Shown here one piece after another: positions 15,870-23,175 of a DNA stretch of 37,888 nt. The stretch's first letter is position 1. Each line of letters opens with the position of its first letter. A program made the position numbers and the translations under genes. Source of the DNA: Verrucomicrobiota bacterium (lineage in GTDB: Bacteria; Verrucomicrobiota; Verrucomicrobiia; Limisphaerales; VHCN01); assembly GCA_016871675.1 (NCBI GenBank), contig VHCN01000030.1, positions 1 to 37,888 on the forward strand, read 5' to 3'. Under the pieces are notes generated by a model. It had not been told where the DNA came from. It did no database searches and saw only the letters and a program-made list of their open reading frames with translations.

Positions 15870-16603
15870 TGCGCCGCCGCCTTGCCAAGCAATCTGGCCA
15901 GCCAGCGCCGCACCTGGGCGCCGAGCGCCAGCCGCTTCAGCCGCTCGATGGACTGCGTGGGCGAGATGCCGCGCGGACACGTCTCGCGGCAGTTGCCGAG
16001 CGTGTGGCAGCGGAACGCGCCGTCCTCGCCCGCGACTCGGGCGAGCCGTTCCTGCTTCGCACCGTCGCGCGGGTCCACGAGCAGCGAGAGGGCGCGGTTC
16101 AGCGCCATGGGCCCGAGGTAACGCGGGTTCATCGTGACGAGCGAGCAAGCGGACCAGCACGCGCCGCAGTCAATGCACTGTGGCTGGTGGTTGAGCGCCT
16201 GCCACTCCGCGGAGTCGTGCGGCAGACGATGGAAGTCCTCCAAATCTGCGCGCGGGTGGAAGTGCGGGAGCGAGCGTTGATACGCATCGAAGAACGGCGT
16301 CATGTCGGCCGCGAGGTCGCGCACGACGGGCAGGTTGCGGAGCGGTTCGACGCGGAGTTCGTTCCCGATGGTCCGCACGAGCGCGGCGCAGGCGAGGCGT
16401 TCGCGGCCGTTCACGACCACCGCGCACGAGCCGCACATGCCGACGCGGCAGGAGTAGCGGAACGCAAGGTCCGGCGCGGACTGGCGCTGCACGGCGAGGA
16501 GCGCGTCCAGCACGCTGGCTTGTCCGCCGACCTCGACTTCGTGCCGCTCGAACCGCGGCGCGCCCCCGCCCGTGCGGCGCAGGTGAAGCGTGACGGCGGG
16601 CAT
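15866..16603 (-). CDS. frdB: Fumarate reductase/succinate dehydrogenase iron-sulfur subunit
   Basis: A 245-residue electron-transfer subunit. The N-terminal 2Fe-2S domain has Cys52, Cys57, Cys60 and Cys72. The C-terminal domain binds two further clusters: Cys143, Cys146, Cys149 with Cys153, and Cys199, Cys205, Cys209. The set matches SdhB/FrdB. It precedes frdA with a four-base overlap. No sdhC/sdhD membrane subunit lies on either side, and no CCG (heterodisulfide-type) domain as in TfrB is present. How it exchanges electrons with a quinone or a soluble carrier is unclear. Confidence 0.92.
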   Translation of the reverse strand: MPAVTLHLRRTGGGAPRFERHEVEVGGQASVLDALLAVQRQSAPDLAFRYSCRVGMCGSCAVVVNGRERLACAALVRTIGNELRVEPLRNLPVVRDLAADMTPFFDAYQRSLPHFHPRADLEDFHRLPHDSAEWQALNHQPQCIDCGACWSACSLVTMNPRYLGPMALNRALSLLVDPRDGAKQERLARVAGEDGAFRCHTLGNCRETCPRGISPTQSIERLKRLALGAQVRRWLARLLGKAAAQ

Positions 16604-16689
16604 GTCGCGAGTATGCGCGGCTTCGGCCCGCGAGGCAACGGGGTGGTGGCGCGCCCCGGGGTTCCTTTGCCGGCGCGTCGCGGCAGGCG

Positions 16690-17223
16690 CTACTTCGCCT
16701 CGAGCTTTTTCTTCAAGTTATCGAGGCCGGCCTGCAAGTCGGGGCCCATCATCGAGTCCATCCGCAGCCCGAACCAGCGGTTCATCGGGTTGCCGCCGAG
16801 CTCGCCGTAATTCACCCACTTGACCTTCACCGCGTCGCCCTCGGGCGCGAAGGAAATCTCACCCTTGGACACATGCTTGCCCTGCTCGAAGTCGAGGTCG
16901 TAGACGATCAATTGCGCCGCCTCGGCCTTCGTGATCTGCAACTTGCCGCTGCCGCTCGACTTGCCGGACCACTGGTAGGTCGCGCCCGCGCCCGACCCGG
17001 GGCCGGAAAACTCAATCTTCATGTCCGGGAATCGCGCGACGGTCCAGGCCGTCCACTCCGGCCAGGTCTTGAGGTTGTTGACGATGGTGAAGGCGGCGTC
17101 GGGCTTGGCCGCGATGGTCTGCGAGCGCTCGACGCGATACGAGCCGGGCAACAAGAACCCGATGACCGCCAGCAATGCCACGACGATGACCAATCCGGGC
17201 ACGATGTGCTTGAACCATTTCAT
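16690..17223 (-). CDS. Membrane-anchored SRPBCC-domain protein
   Basis: A 177-residue protein with one N-terminal membrane helix (about residues 7-26), then an SRPBCC (polyketide cyclase 2-like) fold starting at YRVERSQTIAAKPDAAF, with WPEWTAW near 54-60 as in the family. Such proteins bind hydrophobic ligands and are often annotated as polyketide cyclase/dehydrase; no enzyme activity can be inferred. ATG 17223 is chosen because the frame beyond it (to 17316) has no domain content and would overlap the divergent esterase promoter. It is separated from frdB by 86 bases. Confidence 0.82.
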   Translation of the reverse strand: MKWFKHIVPGLVIVVALLAVIGFLLPGSYRVERSQTIAAKPDAAFTIVNNLKTWPEWTAWTVARFPDMKIEFSGPGSGAGATYQWSGKSSGSGKLQITKAEAAQLIVYDLDFEQGKHVSKGEISFAPEGDAVKVKWVNYGELGGNPMNRWFGLRMDSMMGPDLQAGLDNLKKKLEAK

Positions 17224-17263
17224 GATGAGCGCGGAGGATGCCAGCGGGCGTGGTCGTGGCAAG

Positions 17264-17299
17264 CTTTGAACTTGGAAACGCCGTGTCCCTCCGCATAGT
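17264..17299 (+). promoter_or_regulatory. Candidate promoter of the first esterase, -35 in heptamers
   Basis: Two heptamers, CTTTGAA (17264-17270) and CTTGGAA (17271-17277), precede the gene. TTGGAA (17272-17277), a 16-base spacer and CATAGT (17294-17299) form a modest promoter ending nine bases before ATG 17309, which would make the mRNA nearly leaderless. Confidence 0.35.
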
Positions 17300-17308
17300 G
17301 CGCGCGTC

Positions 17309-18235
17309 ATGAACATTTCCCGGATTCTCTCCGCGTGCGGCGTCGCCGTCTCGCTCGCCGCGCCGCTCCAAGCCGCCGATGACTATCAACTCGGCGAGGA
17401 TTCGAAGCCCCAAGCCGGCGTGCCGCAAGGCGCGGTCGAGAAGTTCTCGTTCAAGGCGAGCAAGATTTTTCCCGGCACGGAGCGCGACGGGTGGGTTTAT
17501 GTCCCGAAGCAATACGACGCGGCGAAACCCGCGTGCCTGATGGTGTTCCAGGACGGCGCGGGCTACATGGGCACCAACGGCCAGTTCCGCGCGACGGTGG
17601 TGATGGACAACCTCATCGCGAAAAAGGAAATGCCCGTGACCCTCGGCGTGTTCATCCAGCCCGGCACGGTGCCGGCGGCCGAGGCGGGGCAGAAGGCGCG
17701 CAGCAACCGAAGCTACGAATACGACTCGCTCGGCGACGCCTACGCGCGCTTCCTCATCGAGGAGCTGCTGCCCGGGGTGGAGAAGAAGTGGAACGTGACG
17801 AAGGATCCCGCGGGCCGCTGCGCCGTGGGCATCAGCTCGGGCGGCATCTGCGCGTTCACGGTGGCGTGGGAGCGGCCGGAGTCGTTCGGCAAGGTCATCA
17901 GCCACATCGGCAGCTTCACGAACATCCGCGGCGGGCACGCGTATCCATCGCTCATCCGCAAGTCCGCCGGCCCGCCGCCGCGCGACCTGTCCGACACGGA
18001 CAAGGCGCGCTGGGACGCGCGCAAGAAACTGCGGGTGTTCCTGCAGGACGGCTCGAACGACCTGGACAACCTGCACGGCAACTGGCCGCTGGCCAACCAG
18101 GACATGGCCGCGGCGTTGAAGTGGGCGAAATACGATTCTGATTTCAAGCTCGGCGACGGCGGCCACAGCGGCAGGCACGGCGGGTCAATCCTGCCGGACA
18201 CGATGCGCTGGATGTGGCGGGACCACGCGAAGTGA
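17309..18235 (+). CDS. Secreted esterase (enterochelin esterase-like alpha/beta hydrolase)
   Basis: A 308-residue exported hydrolase of the esterase D/Fes-like alpha/beta fold. A signal peptide ends near ALA-type QAA (residues 21-23). The nucleophile elbow GISSGG is at 174-179 (Ser176), acidic residues DLD at 251-253 and His286 or His290 (GGHSGRHGG) complete a plausible triad. Many relatives in this phylum are annotated as esterase or gluconolactonase and may act on plant cell-wall esters, but the substrate is unknown here. The gene directly downstream is a paralogue over its whole length, so this is a tandem duplication. Confidence 0.85.
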   Translation: MNISRILSACGVAVSLAAPLQAADDYQLGEDSKPQAGVPQGAVEKFSFKASKIFPGTERDGWVYVPKQYDAAKPACLMVFQDGAGYMGTNGQFRATVVMDNLIAKKEMPVTLGVFIQPGTVPAAEAGQKARSNRSYEYDSLGDAYARFLIEELLPGVEKKWNVTKDPAGRCAVGISSGGICAFTVAWERPESFGKVISHIGSFTNIRGGHAYPSLIRKSAGPPPRDLSDTDKARWDARKKLRVFLQDGSNDLDNLHGNWPLANQDMAAALKWAKYDSDFKLGDGGHSGRHGGSILPDTMRWMWRDHAK

Positions 18236-18247
18236 TGCCGGCGCGCA

Positions 18248-18386
18248 AATGACGAATGACGAAATCCGAATGACGAAAGAAGCCCGAAGCCCAATTTTCA
18301 AAATGAACCCCCACTCACTCGCTCGCCGTATCGTGTCGTTCGTGCTTCGCCATTCCTTCGCCATTCCGACTTCGTCATTCGTCCTT
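18248..18386. repeat. Inverted heptamer repeat spanning the second esterase start
   Basis: The left arm (18248-18289) reads as heptamers AATGACG, AATGACG, AAATCCG, AATGACG, AAAGAAG, CCCGAAG. The right arm (about 18341-18386) is the approximate reverse complement, with CGCCATT, CCGACTT, CGTCATT, CGTCCTT. About 30 bases pair with few mismatches. The ATG at 18303 lies in the loop. The left arm follows the upstream stop by 12 bases; the right arm is translated as the signal-peptide core of the next protein. Confidence 0.85.
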
Positions 18387-20174
18387 GCGGGCTTTGCCGC
18401 CTCCGCCGCCGATGACTTCAAACCCACGCCGGACCATCAGTTCAATCCGGCCGTCCCGCACGGGCGCGTGATCGAGCACAAGGACTGGCAGAGCAAGGTG
18501 TTCACCAACACCATTCGCGACTGGTGGGTTTACGTGCCGGCGCAATACTCCGCCGACAAGCCCGCGAGCGTGATGGTCTTTCAGGACGGCCGCGGCTACG
18601 CCTCGACCAACGGCCCGTGGCGCGCGCCCATCGTCTTCGACAACCTCATCGCGCGCGGCGAGATGCCCGTGACCATCGGCATCTTCATCCAGCCCGGCGA
18701 CAACCGCGCGCCCGGCACGCCGCCGCGCAAGGACAAGTCCGGCAAGGCCGCCGGCGCGAGCAACCGCAGCTTCGAATACGATTCGCTCGGCGACCGTTAC
18801 GCGCGGATGCTCGTCGAGGAAATCCTGCCCGAGGTGGAGAAGGACTTCCGTCTGTCGAAAAATCCAGATGACCGCGCGATTTGCGGGGCGTCCAGCGGCG
18901 GCATCTGCGCGTTCACGGTGGCGTGGGAGCGGCCGGACCAGTTCCGCAAGGTGCTCTCGACCATCGGCAGCTTCGTGCATCTGCGCGGCGGATTCGATTA
19001 CCAGGCGCTCATCCGAAAGACCGAGCGCAAGCCGTTGCGTGTGTATCTCGCGGACACGAGCGGCGACCTGGACAATCCCTTCGGCCACTGGCCGACGGCG
19101 AACCGGGCGATGCACGCGTCGCTCAAATACATGGGCTACGACGTGAAGTTCGAATGGGCCGAGGGCTACGGCCACAATCCGAACCACGGCGGCAGCCACT
19201 TCCCCGACGCGCTCCGCTGGCTCTGGCGCAAAGAAACGCACAAGCCGGAAATCAACACGAAGCAGGACCTCGGCGGCGACATGACGCTGCACCGCCTGCT
19301 CGTCGAGGGCGAAGGCTGGCGCGTGGTCGCCGACAACATTGCGTTTGCTGACGGCCTCACGCCGGACGCGGAGGGCAACCTGTGGTTTGCCGAGATGCGC
19401 TCGACGCCGCCCGCGGTGTGGAAGGTCTCGCCGGGCGGCGCGAAGACGAAGATGATCGAAGGCACGTCTTGCAGCGGGCTCAAGTTCGGTCCCGACGGCA
19501 GACTCTACGCCTGCGTCGGCAAGGACAAGCAGCTCGTGTCGTTCGAACTGCCGTCGGGCAAGAAGACCGTCGTGGCCGAGGACGTGCAGCCCAACGACCT
19601 TGTCGTTTCGCACAAGGGCCACATCTACTTCACCGAGACGGGCAAGAAGCAGGTCACGTTCGTCAACGCGAAGACGGGCGAGAAGCGCGCCGCCGACACG
19701 GGCATCACCGCGCCCAACGGCATCACGCTCTCGCCCGACCAGGGGACGCTCGCGGTGAGCGATTACCGCGGGCAGTTCACGTGGGTCTTCCGGATCGAGG
19801 CGGACGGCTCGCTGTCGGCGAAGGAGCCTTACATGACCATGCGCATGCCGGTTGACCCGAAGGGCGAGTGGAAGTTCAACGAACCGCCGCCGAAAAGCGC
19901 CGCGAGCGCCGGTGACGGCATGGTGAGCGACAGCCTCGGCCGCTACTACGTGACCAGCGCGCTCGGCGTGCAGGTGTTCGACCCGACGGGCCGCATGTGC
20001 GGCGTGCTGCCGAATCCCGGCGACAAAGGAATGACGAGCGTCACGATCGCGGGCGACAAGCTCGAATGGCTCTACGTGGCCTGCGGCGACAGGATTTTCC
20101 GCCGCAAGGTGCAGGCGACCGGAAATCTCTTCTTCAAATCACCCGTCGCCGAGGCGCCGGCGAAGAAGAAGTAG
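18303..20174 (+). CDS. Secreted esterase fused to SMP-30/gluconolactonase domain
   Basis: A 623-residue exported two-domain protein. Residues about 40-315 are an esterase closely similar to the upstream gene, with nucleophile elbow GASSGG (195-200, Ser197), DLD near 255-257 and a His-rich GYGHNPNHGG near 288-297. Residues about 335-615 form an SMP-30/gluconolactonase-like beta-propeller. The start is taken at ATG 18303; an open frame back to 18249 only translates repeat DNA (MTNDEIRMTK). The signal peptide (residues 1-36) is largely encoded by the right arm of the repeat. The two activities could act in turn on a sugar ester and a lactone, but that is inference. Confidence 0.83.
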   Translation: MNPHSLARRIVSFVLRHSFAIPTSSFVLAGFAASAADDFKPTPDHQFNPAVPHGRVIEHKDWQSKVFTNTIRDWWVYVPAQYSADKPASVMVFQDGRGYASTNGPWRAPIVFDNLIARGEMPVTIGIFIQPGDNRAPGTPPRKDKSGKAAGASNRSFEYDSLGDRYARMLVEEILPEVEKDFRLSKNPDDRAICGASSGGICAFTVAWERPDQFRKVLSTIGSFVHLRGGFDYQALIRKTERKPLRVYLADTSGDLDNPFGHWPTANRAMHASLKYMGYDVKFEWAEGYGHNPNHGGSHFPDALRWLWRKETHKPEINTKQDLGGDMTLHRLLVEGEGWRVVADNIAFADGLTPDAEGNLWFAEMRSTPPAVWKVSPGGAKTKMIEGTSCSGLKFGPDGRLYACVGKDKQLVSFELPSGKKTVVAEDVQPNDLVVSHKGHIYFTETGKKQVTFVNAKTGEKRAADTGITAPNGITLSPDQGTLAVSDYRGQFTWVFRIEADGSLSAKEPYMTMRMPVDPKGEWKFNEPPPKSAASAGDGMVSDSLGRYYVTSALGVQVFDPTGRMCGVLPNPGDKGMTSVTIAGDKLEWLYVACGDRIFRRKVQATGNLFFKSPVAEAPAKKK

Positions 20175-20236
20175 CCCTGTTCTCCACCAAGAATTGGTTG
20201 GCGTCCGACCCGGCCCTCCACCAACTTCTCCGCGAA

Positions 20237-20255
20237 GGTGCGGTCGCGCCGCACC
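20237..20255 (+). promoter_or_regulatory. Palindrome upstream of the Lrp/AhbAB-like gene
   Basis: A perfect 7-base inverted repeat GGTGCGG-TCGCG-CCGCACC ends 15 bases before ATG 20271. Lrp/AsnC-type proteins often bind near their own promoters, so an autoregulatory operator is possible; an RNA hairpin is equally possible. Confidence 0.3.
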
Positions 20256-20270
20256 GTCTGAAATCTCCGC

Positions 20271-21401
20271 ATGAGCGCCATCGCCGTCCCCGTTGAGTTC
20301 GCCGATCCGCTGAACGCCCGCATCCTCGCGGTGAGCGAGGATCAGTTGCAGGGATTCCAGCGCGACCCGCTCGGCGAAATCGCGCGGCAGACCGGCCTGC
20401 CGCTGGACACCGTCATCGAGCGCATCCGCGCGATGCTCACCGCCGGCAACATCCGCCGCGTGCGCCAGACGCTGCTCGCCACGAACCTCGCGCAGGGCGC
20501 GCTCGTCGCCTGGCAGGTGCCGCAGGACAAACTCGACGCCGCGTTCGATTGGATGTTCCAGCAGGACCCGTTCAGCGGGCACGTTGTCACCCGCTCGACC
20601 GACGCGGCGACGCCGGGATCAAGTTACAAGCTGTGGACGACGCTGAAAGTCCCGCAGGGCTTCTCGCTGCGGAAGCACTGCGAGTTCCTCTGCACACGGA
20701 CGGGCGCGGAGAAGTTCGTGCTGCTGCCTGCAAAGAAGCTGTTCGCGCTCGGTGTCGGCCATGTGCGGCGTCGCGGCATGGAACCCGGCAGCCGCGCCGA
20801 CGTGCCCGCCGAGGCGACGGATGTTTCCGTGGTCGCGCTCAACGACCTCGAATGGCGCGTGCTCACCGCGCTCAAGCGCGAGTTTGAGCCGGAGGAACTC
20901 GTGCCGGACCTGTGGGCGGCGCGCGCGGCGGAAGCAGGCGTGCCGCCCGCCACGTTCATCGAGTTCGCCGAGGAGTTCGAGCGGCGCAAGATCATCGGGC
21001 GCTTCTCGACGTTCCTCGAACACGTCAAGCCGCAGAGCGACGGCGGGCGGGTGACGCGCTTCAACGCGCTCTTCCACTGGGCGGTGCCGCCGGGCCGCGA
21101 GATGGACGCGGGCCGCGAGGTGGGCCGGCATCACATCATGACCCACGCCTACTGGCGCGAGGGCGGGCCGGAATTCCGCAACGTGAACGTGATGGGCGTG
21201 GCGCACGGCACCGACAAGACGGTCGTGCTCGCGCACAAGTCGGCCATCGACGCGCACCTTCGTGAGGCGGGCATCGAGGTCGGCTACACGAACGTCTTTT
21301 GGGGCGGTCGCAGCGAAATCAAGCCCAGCGAAATCGCGCCGCAGGCGTATCGCGACTGGTGCGCGACGATGGGCCTCGAGGCTGAGCGGATGCGGGAGTA
21401 G
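20271..21401 (+). CDS. Fused AhbA/AhbB-like (siroheme decarboxylase / Lrp-AsnC type) protein
   Basis: A 376-residue protein made of two Lrp/AsnC-like units. Each has a winged-helix part (about 27-72 and 195-250, with AGNIRRVRQTLLAT and RRKIIGRFSTFLE closing each) followed by an alpha/beta ligand domain. This order and segments such as THAYWREGGPEFRNVNVMGVAHG (starting at residue 291, given here in two parts: THAYWREGG and MGVAHG) recall the AhbA/AhbB and NirD/L siroheme decarboxylases, where the usual text is SHCYxRP and MVHG. The typical HCY is HAY here and no haem-synthesis gene is nearby. It may be a decarboxylase of an alternative haem route, a regulator, or a diverged relative. Confidence 0.6.
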   Translation: MSAIAVPVEFADPLNARILAVSEDQLQGFQRDPLGEIARQTGLPLDTVIERIRAMLTAGNIRRVRQTLLATNLAQGALVAWQVPQDKLDAAFDWMFQQDPFSGHVVTRSTDAATPGSSYKLWTTLKVPQGFSLRKHCEFLCTRTGAEKFVLLPAKKLFALGVGHVRRRGMEPGSRADVPAEATDVSVVALNDLEWRVLTALKREFEPEELVPDLWAARAAEAGVPPATFIEFAEEFERRKIIGRFSTFLEHVKPQSDGGRVTRFNALFHWAVPPGREMDAGREVGRHHIMTHAYWREGGPEFRNVNVMGVAHGTDKTVVLAHKSAIDAHLREAGIEVGYTNVFWGGRSEIKPSEIAPQAYRDWCATMGLEAERMRE

Positions 21402-21493
21402 CGAAGCCGGCCTTCCGTGGCATCAATCTGCGGCGGTCGGTCGTATCGGTTCCCTCCAACGGGACTCAGCCGTCCGCGCGGGTGCCCGCGCTT

Positions 21494-22072
21494 CTACACC
21501 GCCTGCAGCTTCAGGAAGTTCCGCATGATCTGCCTGCCGTTCTCCGTGAGGATGCTCTCGGGATGGAACTGCACGCCCCAGATCGGCCGCTCCTTGTGCC
21601 GCACGCCCATGATTTCACCCTCGTCCGTCTCGGCGGTCACTTCGAGGCACGCGGGCATCGAGTCGCGCCGGATCACGAGCGAGTGGTAGCGCGTGGCGTT
21701 AAAGGGATTCGCCATGCCCTCAAACAGATCGCGGCCGTCGTGGCGGATGGGCGAGGTCTTGCCGTGCATCATGCGGTGGTTCACCACCACGTCCGCGCCG
21801 AATGTGTGTCCGATGCACTGGTGCCCGAGGCACACGCCGAAGACCGGCACGCGCTGCCGCTCGCCGAACTCGCGGATGATCTCGTTCGAGAGCCCCGCCT
21901 CGCGCGGCGAGCATGGCCCCGGCGACACGAGCACGCGCTCCGGCCGCAACGCGCGCGCCTGCTCCACGGTAAGCTGGTCGTTGCGGTGGACCTGCATCGC
22001 CACGCCCAGTTCGCCGAGATACTGGACGAGGTTGTAGGTGAACGAATCGTAGTTGTCCAAGACCAGCACCAT
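21494..22072 (-). CDS. trpG: Anthranilate/aminodeoxychorismate synthase glutamine amidotransferase
   Basis: A 192-residue class I glutamine amidotransferase that supplies ammonia to a chorismate-utilising partner (TrpE or PabB) for tryptophan or folate synthesis. The catalytic triad is Cys81 (GVCLGHQ), His170 and Glu172 (FHPES); the N-terminus [13 protein letters not shown] is typical. The frame is open upstream to 22264, but ATG 22072 is the family start and has a candidate promoter just before it. No trpE/pabB is in the window, so TrpG and PabA cannot be separated; many bacteria use one protein for both. Confidence 0.93.
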   Translation of the reverse strand: MVLVLDNYDSFTYNLVQYLGELGVAMQVHRNDQLTVEQARALRPERVLVSPGPCSPREAGLSNEIIREFGERQRVPVFGVCLGHQCIGHTFGADVVVNHRMMHGKTSPIRHDGRDLFEGMANPFNATRYHSLVIRRDSMPACLEVTAETDEGEIMGVRHKERPIWGVQFHPESILTENGRQIMRNFLKLQAV

Positions 22073-22084
22073 GCGTCGCGCGCG

Positions 22085-22112
22085 AACGTATCGCACGGGA
22101 GCGCGGGGGCAA
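22085..22112 (-). promoter_or_regulatory. Candidate trpG promoter
   Basis: On the minus strand TTGCCC (22112-22107), a 16-base spacer and TACGTT (22090-22085) lie 12 bases before ATG 22072. The match to consensus is moderate. Confidence 0.3.
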
Positions 22113-22133
22113 GCGGCGAAATGCGGACTGGAG

Positions 22134-22161
22134 CCGAGGCGTGAGACGCGAGAGGTGAGAA
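22134..22161. repeat. Short heptamer array between trpG and the GNAT gene
   Basis: Consecutive degenerate heptamers CCGAGGC, GTGAGAC, GCGAGAG, GTGAGAA are visible in the divergent intergenic region. It has the same period as the other arrays but a different unit. Confidence 0.5.
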
Positions 22162-22193
22162 GTGGCGGACCGGCAGCGCGGAGTGATTTAGTT

Positions 22194-22222
22194 TTGCCCG
22201 CAAACCGCACAGCCGCTACAGA
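22194..22222 (+). promoter_or_regulatory. Candidate promoter of the GNAT gene
   Basis: TTGCCC (22194-22199), a 17-base spacer and TACAGA (22217-22222) end five bases before ATG 22228, which would give a leaderless transcript. The match is weak to moderate. Confidence 0.25.
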
Positions 22223-22227
22223 AGGCC

Positions 22228-23091
22228 ATGCCCGACCCGCTGCGCATCCGGAGGATGACTTCACAGGATGTGGGTTTTGGGATGGAACTCTGCGCGCTCG
22301 CGGGGTGGAACCAGACTCGGGACGACTGGATGAACTTGTTGCGTTGCGCCCAGGACGGCTGCTTCGTCGCCGAGTGGGAAGGCAAACCGGCAGGCACAGT
22401 CACGACGACGCGCTACGGCACCGACCTCGCGTGGATTGGCATGATGCTGGTGCATCCGTCGCAAAGGCGACAGGGCATCGGCCGCGCACTGATGCTCCAC
22501 GCCCTTTCCCGCCTCCACGAACGTGGTGTGCGCTGCATCAAACTCGACGCCACGCCGGCCGGCCGGCCGCTCTATGAGAAGCTCGGTTTCCAAACGGAAT
22601 GGACGTTTACCCGGTGTGTTCACGCGCGGCTCCCAGTGGTTGAGCCTCCTGCCAACTGCAAAGTCCGAAAGCTGCTGCCGTCAAGCTACGAGCCAGTTCA
22701 AGCCCTCGACTTGAAGGCGTTCGGAGCTGACAGGTTTTTCTTGGTGCGACGGATGCAGGACTTGGTGTCGCGCTCCCTTGTTGGCGCCACGATGAAGGCA
22801 CGCGTGAACAGTTTCGGCTTCGTCCGAAGGGGGACCATTGCGTCCTATCTCGGGCCGATCGTTGCCGGGTCGCTTCCCGCCGCGGCGCCGGTGATCAAGT
22901 CCCTGCTGAACCCTCTCCAAGGTCGGGCTGTCCTTTGGGACATTCCCGACGCGCAGACAGGCGCGATCGAGTTCGCGAAGCGACTCGGCTTCGAGCCCGC
23001 GCGGCAGCTCACGCGAATGTTCCTCGGCGAAAACCTCTGTCCCGGCGTTCCGCGGATGATCTTTGCCCTCGCCGGCCCGGAGATTGGATGA
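22228..23091 (+). CDS. GNAT-family N-acetyltransferase, two-domain
   Basis: A 287-residue protein. Residues 1-130 are a GNAT fold with the acetyl-CoA loop RRQGIGRAL at 80-88 and the closing LYEKLGFQ near 115-122. Residues about 160-287 look like a second, degenerate GNAT-type domain ([17 protein letters not shown] near the end), as in proteins joining Acetyltransf_1 with Acetyltransf_18. The acceptor is unknown. The stop codon abuts and shares a base with the inverted repeat at 23091. It is divergent from trpG. Confidence 0.82.
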   Translation: MPDPLRIRRMTSQDVGFGMELCALAGWNQTRDDWMNLLRCAQDGCFVAEWEGKPAGTVTTTRYGTDLAWIGMMLVHPSQRRQGIGRALMLHALSRLHERGVRCIKLDATPAGRPLYEKLGFQTEWTFTRCVHARLPVVEPPANCKVRKLLPSSYEPVQALDLKAFGADRFFLVRRMQDLVSRSLVGATMKARVNSFGFVRRGTIASYLGPIVAGSLPAAAPVIKSLLNPLQGRAVLWDIPDAQTGAIEFAKRLGFEPARQLTRMFLGENLCPGVPRMIFALAGPEIG

Positions 23092-23163
23092 ACCACGAAG
23101 ACACAAAGACACGAAGCGAAGGCGTTCTTCTTCGTGTCTTCGTGTCTTCGTGCCTTGGTGGTT
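23091..23163. repeat. Long inverted octamer repeat after the GNAT gene
   Basis: The left arm (23091-23116) contains GAAGACACAAAGACACGAAG; the right arm (23130-23163) reads TTCGTGTC, TTCGTGTC, TTCGTGCC, TTGGTGGT. The arms pair over about 26 bases with one extra unit on the right. It would form a strong hairpin between two same-strand genes and may act as a transcription stop or a REP-like element. A relative occurs near 3283-3301. Confidence 0.85.
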
Positions 23164-23175
23164 GTCGTTGATTTC

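Noticed and set aside
18249-18302. Upstream start for the esterase-propeller fusion (MTNDEIRMTK extension)
   Set aside because: The extension is translated repeat DNA and would place charged residues before a signal peptide; ATG 18303 fits export better.
21476-21491. GCGCGGG-TG-CCCGCGC hairpin between convergent genes as a terminator
   Set aside because: The loop is only two bases and no T-tract follows on either strand; it may be chance in GC-rich DNA.
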